Notes under the pieces: model-generated
The model's input: the letters and a program-made list of their open reading frames with translations, nothing else
Databases searched by the model: none
What the model was told of the DNA's origin: nothing
NCBI GenBank assembly: GCA_011525685.1
Contig: WYBW01000163.1
Coordinates: forward strand, 1-54,290
Direction: 5' to 3'
Length of the DNA stretch: 54,290 nt
DNA from: Verrucomicrobiia bacterium
GTDB lineage: Bacteria; Verrucomicrobiota; Verrucomicrobiia; Limisphaerales; JADLHS01
In this document: positions 24,966-33,459 of the stretch, piece by piece
How positions within the stretch are numbered: the first letter of the stretch is position 1
How the letters are laid out: every line of letters begins with the position of its first letter
Made by a program: the position numbers and the translations under genes

Positions 24966-25622
24966 ATGAAACCGCGCTCACCAGTCACCCTGGAAATTTG
25001 CATCCTGGCCGGCGGCCTCAGCCGGCGCATGGGAAGCGACAAGTCCCGCCTCAAACTCGGTGGTCGAACCCTGCTCACCCGGCTTCGCGCGACGGCGAAA
25101 TCGCTGGGCTTTCCGGTGCGCGTAATCCGGCGCGACGCGGTGCCCCGTTGCGGCCCCTTGGGCGGGATTTACACGGCGTTGAAAACCACCGATGCCGAGG
25201 CTGTTCTGTTCCTGGCGTGTGACATGCCATTTGTCAGCCCGGAGTTGCTGCGGGCCGTGTGTTTCCGCCTGGATCAGGCAACCGAGGCGCTGTTTGTAGT
25301 TTCAAAAGGCAGGCCAGGTTTTCCATTTCTGCTGCGCCGAAAAACATTTCCAATGGTTGCCCGACAGATCGGACGTGGTGAACTCTCCCTGCAGGAACTG
25401 GCGCGGCGATTGAAGGCCGGAACCTTTCGCCCGCCGCCGAACTGGCAAACACAGTTGAGCAATGTGAACACGCCGGAGGAATGGGCGGCGGTCGTGAGGG
25501 TTTGGAATCGTAATTCCGACAGGTCACGTGTGAAGCGAGTTGCACCAAACGCGCCCCGGTTTCCAGCCAAAGTGGAGCAAGAGCGATGGCATCGGCACCG
25601 CGATCGGCAACCTCTTGCCTGA
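24966..25622 (+). CDS. mobA: Molybdenum cofactor guanylyltransferase (MobA-like nucleotidyltransferase)
   Basis: 218 residues from ATG at 24966. The nucleotidyltransferase signature LAGGLSRRMGSDKSRL (residues 14-29) and the metal-binding FLACDMPFVSP (82-92) are present, as is the C-terminal LSNVNTPEEW segment, which fits MobA or a MobA-like domain. MobA attaches GMP to molybdopterin. After NTPEEW the frame continues about 45 residues (NRNSDRSRVKRVAPNAPRF) that are not family-like and may be read-through into noncoding sequence or a fused remnant. No other molybdenum cofactor genes are in the window. A role with other nucleotidyl sugars cannot be excluded. Confidence 0.82.
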   Translation: MKPRSPVTLEICILAGGLSRRMGSDKSRLKLGGRTLLTRLRATAKSLGFPVRVIRRDAVPRCGPLGGIYTALKTTDAEAVLFLACDMPFVSPELLRAVCFRLDQATEALFVVSKGRPGFPFLLRRKTFPMVARQIGRGELSLQELARRLKAGTFRPPPNWQTQLSNVNTPEEWAAVVRVWNRNSDRSRVKRVAPNAPRFPAKVEQERWHRHRDRQPLA

Positions 25623-25884
25623 GATTTGTGACGGCCAGACTCTCCTGCCCGCGGTGGGAACAGACCATGAGCCTGCCCGAGAAAATCTTGCTCCGGCGTG
25701 AGGCGGTGGAAGACTCTCCGGATTGTGTTTCATTCATCGGCTCGTTCCGGACAGCAGGATGTCGCCTCGTCGGCAACGGGTGATGGTCCTCGCGACATTC
25801 GAGGGCCGTCAGTTCCAAGGCAACTCTGCTGGTTCACTGTTTCACTCGCTTGTCAAAAGCGGGTCAATCCGTTATCGTGACGCC

Positions 25885-26880
25885 ATGTCAAATCTGCGGT
25901 TTTTGTGGCTCACGATGCTGGTCTGCGGCGGGATGGCGGCAACCGCCGCCACCGTGCAACTCAAGGATCAGGCCGCCATCACGGGCAAAATCCTCGCCGA
26001 GAAAGGTGATTCCATCGCCGTGGACGTGGGCTATACCGTGCTGGTGATTCCCCGCAGCCAGATTGCGAAGATCACGGAGGACGAAAAGTCCGCGCCAACG
26101 GACGAGGTCAAGCTGGTCGTGCCTCAAACACCTCCTCCCGCTGCCAAACCCTCCGCCGCTGCGTCAACCTCCAAAGGCATCTACACGGTGGCCTCACGGG
26201 CCGCCCCCGAGCGCTCGGTGCGTGAACTGGTGAGCCTGTTGGGCGAAGCCGTGGTGCTGGTGCGCACGCCCAGCAGTCTGGGGTCGGGTTTCATCATCAG
26301 TGAGGAGGGATTTCTCATGACGAACTTCCACGTGATCGAGGGTGAGAGTCAGATTTCCATCGAGGTCTATCACCAAAAGGGCGGGCAGCTCGACCGCAGA
26401 AGTTACCGGCAGGTCCGCATCGTGGCGATGAACAAGTTCGCCGACCTGGCGCTGTTGAAGATCGAAGACAAGGACGCGCCGGCCTTCAAATTCGTGCCTA
26501 TCGGCAGTTCCGATTCCTTGGCGGTGGGAGAGAAGGTGTTTGCAATTGGCAGTCCTTTGGGTCTGGAACGCACGGTCACAGAAGGCATCGTAAGCACCAA
26601 GACCCGGCAGATGGCCGGGGCGCTCTATTTGCAGACCACCACCCAGATCAATCCCGGCAACAGCGGCGGGCCTTTGTTCAATCTGAATGGAGAAGTCGTG
26701 GGCGTGACCAACATGAAAATCACTTTCGGCGAGGGGCTGGGCTTCGCCATCCCGTCCGAGTCCGTGAAGTACTTTCTCGAGCATCGCGATGCGTTTGCCT
26801 ATTCCAACGACAACCCGAGCAATCCCTACCGCTATCTCGAACCGCCCAGCCGCATGAAACACTCACCGGCTCTCGAATGA
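25885..26880 (+). CDS. Exported trypsin-like serine protease (S1C, DegP/HtrA-like, no PDZ)
   Basis: 331 residues from the ATG at 25885, with signal peptide MSNLRFLWLTMLVCGGMAATAA. Residues 24-65 (VQLKDQAAITGKILAEKGDS ... LVIPRSQI) form a small beta domain, possibly LSM-like, followed by a Pro/Ala linker (80-98). The protease domain has the complete triad: His149 (TNFHVIEG), Asp187 (FADLALLKI) and Ser260 (NPGNSGGPLF). HtrA proteases degrade misfolded periplasmic proteins and usually carry PDZ domains; this protein ends soon after the catalytic domain, so it has none. Its stop overlaps the start of the next gene (ATGA), indicating cotranscription. Confidence 0.9.
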   Translation: MSNLRFLWLTMLVCGGMAATAATVQLKDQAAITGKILAEKGDSIAVDVGYTVLVIPRSQIAKITEDEKSAPTDEVKLVVPQTPPPAAKPSAAASTSKGIYTVASRAAPERSVRELVSLLGEAVVLVRTPSSLGSGFIISEEGFLMTNFHVIEGESQISIEVYHQKGGQLDRRSYRQVRIVAMNKFADLALLKIEDKDAPAFKFVPIGSSDSLAVGEKVFAIGSPLGLERTVTEGIVSTKTRQMAGALYLQTTTQINPGNSGGPLFNLNGEVVGVTNMKITFGEGLGFAIPSESVKYFLEHRDAFAYSNDNPSNPYRYLEPPSRMKHSPALE

Positions 26881-28862
26881 ACCGGCTGCCCTGTTTCTTG
26901 ATGTCCTTCTCATTCCGACCCCGGCTGACGATGTCGTTGGCGGCCGGGATTCTGGGCATGCTGCCGCCGGCGCATGGCAGCAGCCCTGCCATTCCGCCTG
27001 CCGAGCAACTGCTTCCCGCCGACACTTTTTTGGTTTTCAGCGTGCCCGATTCCGCGGAGCTGGCCGCGGTGATCGCGAAGTCTCCCCAGTTTCAGTTTTG
27101 GCATGACCCGGCCATGAAGCCCTCCCGCGAGAAGTTCACCGCCCGCTGGAAGGAGGAGTTGCTCGTGCCGTTGGAACGGGATCTGGGGGTGGCGATGGAG
27201 GACTTTGCCGGACTTTTGCGTGGGCAACTCACCGTCGCGCTCACGCGCGAAGGCTGGCAGGCCCAGGGTGGCCAGTCGCCCGCGTTCCTGCTGTTGCTGG
27301 ACGCGAAGGATCGAAAGGATCAATTGACGAAGCTGCTGGCGGACCTTCGCCGGAAGTGGGTTGAGGGTGGCAAGCCAATCAAGACTGAGAAGTTGCGCGA
27401 TGTGGAATTCACGATCGTGCCAGTGACCACCAACGATGTGCCGCGAACGCTCCGCCCCTTTTTTCCGCGCAGGCAGGAAGTTCAGGAACTCGGCCGCGAG
27501 CCCAGACCCAGACCGGCATCCTTGGGTCAGTTGATGGTGGGCCAGCACGAGTCGCTGCTCATCGTCGGCACCTCGAGCAAGGCTGTTGAAAAGGTCATGG
27601 CCCGCCTGACCGGCGGGACGTTGCCGCCGCTGGCGGAGGAGGCGGCGTTCGAGGCCAGCCGGTTGGCGGCGTTTCGCGCCGCGCCGCTGATTGGCTGGTT
27701 TCACGCGGCGAGCTTTTTTGAGGTGCTGTCGCGGATGCCCAAGGACGAGCCGAATCCGCTGGCGCCGAGTCCGGTGCCCGAACTCTCCTTGCTCGATCTG
27801 GTCATGGCCAGCGGGCTGCCGAGCCTCAAGACGGCCGCGCTGGCGGTGCGCGATCAGAATGAAGGAATCTCCCTCGATCTGCACTTGGGCGCGCCGGAAA
27901 CCAGCCGTCAGGGGGTTTTGAAGATTCTTTCCGTCGAGGCGAAGGATGCCAACCCACCACCCTTTGTGCCGGCCGAGGCGGTGAAGTTTCAACGCTGGCG
28001 TGTGGATGGACCAAGAGCGGTGGCGACCTTGGAGAAGATGATCCGCGAGCTGTCGCCTTCGATGATCAATACCTGGAATTATGTGCTGGAGAGCGGCGAA
28101 GCGGGCGCGAAGCTGGACAACCCGGCCTTCGACTTGCGTCGCGACCTGGTGGCTAACCTGGGCGACGATCTGATCCTTTACGAAAAATCACCGCGCGGCA
28201 TCACCCCGGCTGAACTGGAGTCCCCGCCTTCCCTGTTGCTGATCGGTTCGCCCAATGCCGAAAAACTGGCCGACTCCCTCCGCGCTCTCCTGGTGCTGCG
28301 CTACCCGGAGGCCCTGCGGCCGGAGCAGCGCGAGTTTCTTGGGCGCAAGGTTTACCACTTCCGCATCCAGGAGTTGCCGCCGGGTGCGATGCGGCCGGTG
28401 ACGCGCCGGTTGAGTTATGCGGCCAGCGGCGGCTATGTGGCGATGAGCATGGACGTGGCCACGCTGGAGGAATACCTTCGCGGCGGGGAGAACCCGGGCA
28501 AGTCGTTGCGGGACACGATCGGCCTGGTCGAAGCCGCGCAAATGGTCGGAGGCCAGCGAACGGGCATGTTCTATTACGAGAACCAGAGCGAAACCATGCG
28601 GGTGAACTTCGAGGCCTGGCGCAAGGGAATCACAGCCAGCGGTTCCTCCGAAGGCATGAGCTCTGGTTACAATCCGTTGAGCGACAGTATTCCCTACACG
28701 GGGCCGGAGCGGAGTTTGAGTGATTGGATGGATTACACGCTGTTGCCCGGCTTTGACGCGGTGGCCAAATACTTTCACTTCACGGTCGCGGCCGGCAGCG
28801 CAAACGTCGAAGGGATGACTTTCAAGTATTTCTTTCCGACACCACCGCCGTTGAAAAGATGA
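26877..28862 (+). CDS. Exported protein of unknown function, cotranscribed with the protease
   Basis: 661 residues. The ATG at 26877 overlaps the protease stop by 4 nt. Within the first 45 residues lie a basic start and a hydrophobic stretch (RLTMSLAAGILGMLPPAHG), consistent with export. The rest is a large alpha/beta protein with two similar halves, each having an 'LLPADTFLVFSVPDSAELAAV'-type opening and segments such as FLLLLDAKDRKDQLTKLLADL, LLIVGTSSKAVEKVMARL and LLLIGSPNAEKLADSLRALL. This pattern recalls DUF3352-type proteins. It may be a substrate, adaptor or regulator of the neighbouring protease; that is inference from the overlap alone. Confidence 0.75.
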   Translation: MNRLPCFLMSFSFRPRLTMSLAAGILGMLPPAHGSSPAIPPAEQLLPADTFLVFSVPDSAELAAVIAKSPQFQFWHDPAMKPSREKFTARWKEELLVPLERDLGVAMEDFAGLLRGQLTVALTREGWQAQGGQSPAFLLLLDAKDRKDQLTKLLADLRRKWVEGGKPIKTEKLRDVEFTIVPVTTNDVPRTLRPFFPRRQEVQELGREPRPRPASLGQLMVGQHESLLIVGTSSKAVEKVMARLTGGTLPPLAEEAAFEASRLAAFRAAPLIGWFHAASFFEVLSRMPKDEPNPLAPSPVPELSLLDLVMASGLPSLKTAALAVRDQNEGISLDLHLGAPETSRQGVLKILSVEAKDANPPPFVPAEAVKFQRWRVDGPRAVATLEKMIRELSPSMINTWNYVLESGEAGAKLDNPAFDLRRDLVANLGDDLILYEKSPRGITPAELESPPSLLLIGSPNAEKLADSLRALLVLRYPEALRPEQREFLGRKVYHFRIQELPPGAMRPVTRRLSYAASGGYVAMSMDVATLEEYLRGGENPGKSLRDTIGLVEAAQMVGGQRTGMFYYENQSETMRVNFEAWRKGITASGSSEGMSSGYNPLSDSIPYTGPERSLSDWMDYTLLPGFDAVAKYFHFTVAAGSANVEGMTFKYFFPTPPPLKR

Positions 28863-29052
28863 CTGTCCGCCATGATGGTCCAGCCAGGGCCGGCACGATT
28901 CCCGGCGGCAATCTGCTGCCAAGAAGAGCACGAATCCTTGGTGACATGCAGGCAGGCTCCACTCAACGGGCGGAATCGAGGCCCAGGCGCAGCGCCGCGT
29001 TCAGCCCGCTTCAGCTCACGATGGTGAGAAGCAATCCACAACCGGGCGAACC

Positions 29053-31197
29053 ATGAACAAATTCATCCACGCTCTCGCGCTCTTCGCCGTTCTCTCGTCC
29101 GGCGCGGCCGAGCGAACGAAACCCAACATCGTTTTCTTTCTCGCCGATGATCTCGGCTATGGCGACCTGAGTTGTTACGGCCAGCAGAAATTCAAGACAC
29201 CGAACATTGACCGGCTGGCGGCGGAGGGCATGAGGTTCACGGCGCACTATTCCGGCCACAACGTCTGCGCACCGTCCCGTTGCACCCTGATGAGCGGCAA
29301 GCATCCCGGGCACGCCCACATCCGGGACAACCGCGGCGGACTCGGCAGCGGACAAGAGGGACAGGAACCGGTGCCCGCCAGTGAACTGACACTGCCGCTC
29401 ACCCTCCAGCGACTCGGCTACACGCTCGGCGGCTTCGGAAAATGGGGGCTTGGTCCGGTCGGCAGTTCCGGCGATCCGAACCGTCAGGGCTTCGATCTTT
29501 TCTACGGCTACAACTGTCAGGCCGTCGCGCACAATCATTACCCGACTCACCTCTGGTCGAACGAGACGCGCATCGTGCTCAACAACCCCCAGTTCGCCGC
29601 GCACCAAAGACTGCCGGCTGACGCGGACGTCAACTCGCCTGCCTCCTACGCGCCGTTCTCGGGCAACGATTACGCCCCGGACCTCATCGGCACACAGGCG
29701 CTCAAGTTCATCCGCGAGAACCGCGAGCGTCCGTTCTTCCTCTATTACCCGACGACCGTACCGCACCTGGCGTTGCAAGTGCCGCAGGATTCACTCAAAG
29801 AGTTTGAAGGCAGATTTCCGGAGACGCCCTACCCCGGCGGACGCGGCTATCTTCCGCATCGCACGCCGCGCGCAGCTTACGCGGCGATGATCACACGCCT
29901 CGACCGCGAAGTAGGCCGGGTGCTGGAGCTCGTGAAAGAACTGGGCCTCGAGGAGGACACGCTTTTCGTTTTCACCAGCGACAACGGCCCCTTGTTCGAC
30001 CAGTTCGGCGGCACGGACACGGAGTTTTTCAACAGCGCCGCCGGGTTTCGGGGACGCAAAGGTTCTTATTACGAAGGCGGCATTCGCGTGCCGTGCCTGG
30101 TGCGCTGGAAGGGTAAGATCACCCCGGGCACAACCACCGACCGCGTGACCGGCTTTGAGGACTGGCTGCCAACGTTGCTGGAACTCAGCGGCGCGAAGGA
30201 GCAAACGCCCGTCGGCATTGACGGCATCAGCTTCGCGCCGACCTTGCGCGGTGAGCAACAAGAGCCTCGGCCGTTCCTGTATCGCGAGTCGCCGGGTTAC
30301 GGCGGCCAACAATGCGTGCGCGTGGGTGACTGGAAACTCGTCCGGCAGAACCTGAACGCCGGGCCCAACGCCACCAACCGGCCGACGAGCGAACTCTACA
30401 ATCTGGCAACGGACCCGCGCGAAACCACAGACCTGGCCGCGCAGCATCCCGACATGGTGAAGAAGTTGAGCGTCATCGCGCGCGAGCAGCGGATGCCGGC
30501 GAAGCTGTGGCCCATCCACGCCTTGGACAACGCCGAGGCCGCGCAACCGCCGCCGGCCAAGGCGGCGAAGGTTTCAGATTTTTCCGACAGCGAGATTAAC
30601 CCGGCGATGCGCCCGATCACGGACGACCCGAAGCTGCCGCGCGTGCTGCTCATCGGCGATTCGATTTCCATCGGTTACACCTTGGAGGTTCGCAGGCTTC
30701 TGGCAGGCAAGGCTAATGTTCATCGCATTCCGACGAATGGCGGGCCGACCAGCCGGGGACTTGCGCAAATGGACCGCTGGCTTGGAAAGGGTCGCTGGGA
30801 TGTCATCCATTTCAACTGGGGTTTGCACGATCTGAGGATCATGACGAATGGCCACCACCAGGTCGAGTTGGCGCAATACGAAGCGAACCTTCGGCAACTT
30901 GTGACAAAGCTCAGGGCCACCGGCGCGAAGTTGATTTGGGCCAGCACGACGCCGGTGCCGGAGGGGAAACTCAATCCACCGCGCCGGCCGGCCGACGTGC
31001 TGCGCTATAACGAGGCGGCGTCGCGCGTCATGAAGGATGCCGGTGTCACGGTGAACGACCTTTACGCGTTTGCGCTCCCACGGCTCTCCGAAATCCAGTT
31101 ACCCAGCAACGTGCATTTCAAGCCGGAAGGTTCGGCACAACTGGCCAAACCCGTGGCGGACGCGATTGCAGTGGCACTCGCGGACTCAAGACCATGA
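29053..31197 (+). CDS. Exported sulfatase fused to a C-terminal SGNH hydrolase domain
   Basis: 714 residues with signal peptide MNKFIHALALFAVLSSGAA. Residues 24-490 are an arylsulfatase A-type enzyme: NIVFFLADDLGYGD (metal-binding Asp32/Asp33), NVCAPSRCTLMSGKHPG with Cys72 in the C-x-P-S-R motif that is converted to formylglycine, and FTSDNGP. Residues about 525-710 form an SGNH/GDSL hydrolase: VLLIGDSISIGY (Ser537), TNGGPTS, HFNWGLHDL and SNVHFKPEG (His688). The Asp normally three residues before the His is Ser here, as seen in some Ser-His dyad members. Together the domains could remove sulfate and acyl groups from the same polysaccharide. An anaerobic or FGE-type maturation enzyme is not in the window. 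It is convergent with the alcohol dehydrogenase. Confidence 0.92.
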   Translation: MNKFIHALALFAVLSSGAAERTKPNIVFFLADDLGYGDLSCYGQQKFKTPNIDRLAAEGMRFTAHYSGHNVCAPSRCTLMSGKHPGHAHIRDNRGGLGSGQEGQEPVPASELTLPLTLQRLGYTLGGFGKWGLGPVGSSGDPNRQGFDLFYGYNCQAVAHNHYPTHLWSNETRIVLNNPQFAAHQRLPADADVNSPASYAPFSGNDYAPDLIGTQALKFIRENRERPFFLYYPTTVPHLALQVPQDSLKEFEGRFPETPYPGGRGYLPHRTPRAAYAAMITRLDREVGRVLELVKELGLEEDTLFVFTSDNGPLFDQFGGTDTEFFNSAAGFRGRKGSYYEGGIRVPCLVRWKGKITPGTTTDRVTGFEDWLPTLLELSGAKEQTPVGIDGISFAPTLRGEQQEPRPFLYRESPGYGGQQCVRVGDWKLVRQNLNAGPNATNRPTSELYNLATDPRETTDLAAQHPDMVKKLSVIAREQRMPAKLWPIHALDNAEAAQPPPAKAAKVSDFSDSEINPAMRPITDDPKLPRVLLIGDSISIGYTLEVRRLLAGKANVHRIPTNGGPTSRGLAQMDRWLGKGRWDVIHFNWGLHDLRIMTNGHHQVELAQYEANLRQLVTKLRATGAKLIWASTTPVPEGKLNPPRRPADVLRYNEAASRVMKDAGVTVNDLYAFALPRLSEIQLPSNVHFKPEGSAQLAKPVADAIAVALADSRP

Positions 31198-31234
31198 ACT
31201 CCGGGCCGCTTGCGATTCCGTGCCAGCCCAGACC

Positions 31235-32482
31235 CTACCGCCCACCCAAGGAGAGTCTCCGTTTTGATGCGGCGGGTCGAGTCGCGAAAGCAGCGGTGTA
31301 AAGCGCCACAAAGTCACTACGAGTCACGGAACGAGGATTGAAGTTCGCCGTCCATTGCCGGGCCGCCTCCGCCGCAAGCTGAGGAATCGCGCTCTTGCGA
31401 ACACCACAATCCTCCAGCGAGCGCGGCAGTCCAGCGATGCGCAACGCGGCCTCCAGCCGCGCCACCAGCGCCTTCAGCGCGGCGCCGGCAGAATCAGTTT
31501 TCCCGGCGATGCCTGCCGCCCGGGCCAGCGCCGCGTACTCGTCGCGCGTGGCGGAGTCCGCGCCGTTGAATCGCACCACGTGCGGGAGCATGATGCCGAC
31601 GGCCTGCCCATGCACCACGTCAAAGTGGGCCGTCAACGGATTGGCCGCGGAATGCGCCGCCCCAAGCATGCTGTTCTCGATGGCCAGCCCGGCGAACGCC
31701 GCGCCCAACTGCATCCGACCGCGCGCGTCCAGATCGCCCGGATGCTTCATCACCTCGGGCAACGCGGTGATGCAAAGCCGGAACGCCTCGCGGGAATACA
31801 TCTGCGAAAGCAGATTCCGTTTCCGGGTCACCGCCGTTTCCACGGCGTGAGCGATCGCGTCAATGCCGGTGCCAGCCGCCACCCTGGGCGGTTGCGACAG
31901 CGTGAGTTGCGGATCGAGGATCGCGACGCGCGCCGCCGCCTTCGGATCGAGGCAGGCCATTTTCTGGTGCGTCTTCTCGTGAGCGATCAGCGCGGCGGAC
32001 TGACATTCGCTCCCCGTGCCCGCCGTCGTGGGGATCGCAATCAGCGGCAACATCGGCCTGGTGGCCTTGCCCACGCCCCAGTAGTCCTCCATGCGGCCCC
32101 CGTTGGTGAAAATGAAATTGCAGCCCTTGGCCGTGTCCATCGAGCTGCCCCCGCCCAGGCCGACGATCAAGTTTACCTTGGCGGCCTTGGCCATCGCCAC
32201 GCAGTCGTCCACGCACCGCGTCGTCGGGTTCTCCCGCACCCGATCAAAGAAGGTGACGCGCAGTCGGGCGGTTTCCAGGCTGGCTTTGACCCGCGCCGCG
32301 TGCCCGGCCGCCACAATGCCGGTGTCGGTGACCAGCAGGACCGATTTTCCTCCCAGTTCGCGGGCCAGTTCGCCGACGCGGTCCACGCTGCCCGCGCCGA
32401 AGACAATCCGGGTGCGGGATTGAAAATCAAAAGCCCTCAATGCTGAGGGCCCATCGTCTGGCTGCGCGTTGGACGTCGTCAC
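31235..32482 (-). CDS. Iron-containing alcohol dehydrogenase
   Basis: 415 residues, cytoplasmic. Family marks are RIVFGAGSVDRVGELA (NAD-binding start), VGLGGGSSMDTAKG (nucleotide-binding glycine motif), IPTTAGTGSEC, DP-type LDPQLTLSQPPRVAAGTGIDAIAHAVET and GAAHSAANPLTAHFDVVHGQAVGIMLPHVV, which carry the Asp/His iron ligands. These enzymes oxidise alcohols or diols (1,3-propanediol and lactaldehyde types). The substrate is unknown. The ATG at 32482 gives a 20-residue lead before the fold starts. A repeat element lies upstream at 32616-32683. Its stop is 38 bp from the sulfatase stop. Confidence 0.92.
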   Translation of the reverse strand: MTTSNAQPDDGPSALRAFDFQSRTRIVFGAGSVDRVGELARELGGKSVLLVTDTGIVAAGHAARVKASLETARLRVTFFDRVRENPTTRCVDDCVAMAKAAKVNLIVGLGGGSSMDTAKGCNFIFTNGGRMEDYWGVGKATRPMLPLIAIPTTAGTGSECQSAALIAHEKTHQKMACLDPKAAARVAILDPQLTLSQPPRVAAGTGIDAIAHAVETAVTRKRNLLSQMYSREAFRLCITALPEVMKHPGDLDARGRMQLGAAFAGLAIENSMLGAAHSAANPLTAHFDVVHGQAVGIMLPHVVRFNGADSATRDEYAALARAAGIAGKTDSAGAALKALVARLEAALRIAGLPRSLEDCGVRKSAIPQLAAEAARQWTANFNPRSVTRSDFVALYTAAFATRPAASKRRLSLGGR

Positions 32483-32615
32483 TTGCCCACAGTCTAGCCG
32501 ATTCCATTTCGGCGGAGCAAGCCGCGTGGTGCAGGCTGCGGAGGGGGCATCGCCCTCGCAGTGGGTCTCGAGTGGTCCGCAATCTTAAATCCCCCTTTCG
32601 TTAAACCGCGTGAGG

Positions 32616-32683
32616 CAACTCCGGCTTTCCAGTCGGCGAGTGTGCGGCAACTGGTTCGCGCCGGTTGGAAAACCGGCGTTACG
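32616..32683. repeat. Interspersed inverted-repeat element, family B, copy 3 (short form)
   Basis: A 68-bp element with arms CAACTCCGGCTTTCCAGTCG-like (left) and CGCCGGTTGGAAAACCGGCG (right). It lacks most of the inner segment seen in copies 1, 2 and 4. It sits in the divergent gap (32483-32807) between the dehydrogenase and gntR genes, about 80 bp upstream of the gntR promoter. No gene is seen in that gap. Confidence 0.82.
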
Positions 32684-32759
32684 CTCTCGCGGTTCAGAGT
32701 CTCAACGCGCGAACTTCGACTCGGAGACATCCCAATTTGAACCGCCTGGAAAATATTCA

Positions 32760-32798
32760 TTGACACCCGGCGGCAACTGTCATAGTGTCCTATGACAG
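32760..32798 (+). promoter_or_regulatory. Promoter overlapped by a perfect palindromic operator, upstream of gntR
   Basis: A TTGACA -35 box (32760-32765) and TAGTGT -10 box (32783-32788) are separated by 17 nt. A perfect inverted repeat, CTGTCATAG-TGTC-CTATGACAG (32777-32798), covers the -10 box and the expected start of transcription. The start codon at 32808 lies about 13 nt after the expected transcription start, so the leader is very short. This is the arrangement expected for autorepression by the GntR protein encoded just downstream. Confidence 0.82.
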
Positions 32799-32807
32799 AC
32801 GACGGTT

Positions 32808-33203
32808 ATGCTGTTTCACATTGATTTCAAAACCGGCAAGCCCGCCTACCTCCAACTGGTGGACCAGGTCCGTTACGCCGCCGCCTCCGGGGCGTTGCGG
32901 GCCGGCGATTCGCTGCCGTCCATCCGCCCGTTGGCGGAGGAGCTGCGGGTCAACCGCAACACGGTCGCCAAGGCGTATGCCGAACTGGAGAGCCAGGGGG
33001 TGATTGAAACGATTCCGGGCAAGGGCTGTTTTCTCAAGGATGGCAACACGCCGTTCACCAAGCCGGTGCGACAAAAACTTCTGCTCAAGGAAATTGATGA
33101 AGCGGTCGTCACCGCGCACCACCTGCAGGTGGATCGGTCCGACTTCCTCGCGCTGGTCAAGGAACGGCTGGATTACTTTGAAAGCAAAAAGGAGAGGCCA
33201 TGA
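32808..33203 (+). CDS. GntR family repressor, YtrA subfamily
   Basis: 131 residues. The N-terminal winged helix begins KPAYLQLVDQVRYAAASGAL and has the recognition region SIRPLAEELRVNRNTVAKAYAELESQGVIE. The C-terminal part is short (about 50 residues, LLLKEIDEAVVTAHHLQVDRSDFLALV), as in YtrA-type regulators, which lack a large ligand domain and usually control ABC transporters. An ABC ATPase and permease follow downstream, as in ytr operons. No Shine-Dalgarno sequence is obvious; the leader is short and overlaps the operator. Confidence 0.92.
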   Translation: MLFHIDFKTGKPAYLQLVDQVRYAAASGALRAGDSLPSIRPLAEELRVNRNTVAKAYAELESQGVIETIPGKGCFLKDGNTPFTKPVRQKLLLKEIDEAVVTAHHLQVDRSDFLALVKERLDYFESKKERP

Positions 33204-33252
33204 ACACACGCTTTCGCACCGGCACTGCGGTGAGACCCGAATCCAACGACTC

Positions 33253-33404
33253 CCCCTCACCCCGTTCCTCTCCCTCCGGGAGAGGGAGAATCGCTCTCAG
33301 AGTGTTTGGACAACGCGGGGCTAAGTTTGCCCGGCGTGCTCCCGAATTTCAGAGAATGCCGACACGCTGTCCCCTCTCCCAGCGGGAGAGGGCAAGGGTG
33401 AGGG
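33253..33404. repeat. Interspersed hairpin repeat, family E, paired arms
   Basis: A 152-bp element: a left arm of about 33 nt from 33253 (CCCTCACCCC ... CTCTCCCTCCGGGAGAGGG) and an inverse right arm at 33372-33404 (CCCTCTCCCAGCGGGAGAGG then GGTGAGGG). Each arm has its own hairpin. It separates gntR from the ABC ATPase inside the apparent operon and may weaken read-through. No gene is seen in this gap. Confidence 0.82.
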
Positions 33405-33459
33405 AGAGAACGAGGACATTCTTGGATCGTCGGAACTTCCTTCCCATCAAGGCACAGAT

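Noticed and set aside
25234..25818. 194-residue minus-strand frame overlapping mobA
   Set aside because: Its first third (about 25550-25800) looked briefly protein-like, but no family pattern holds and the rest is antisense to the clear MobA motifs.
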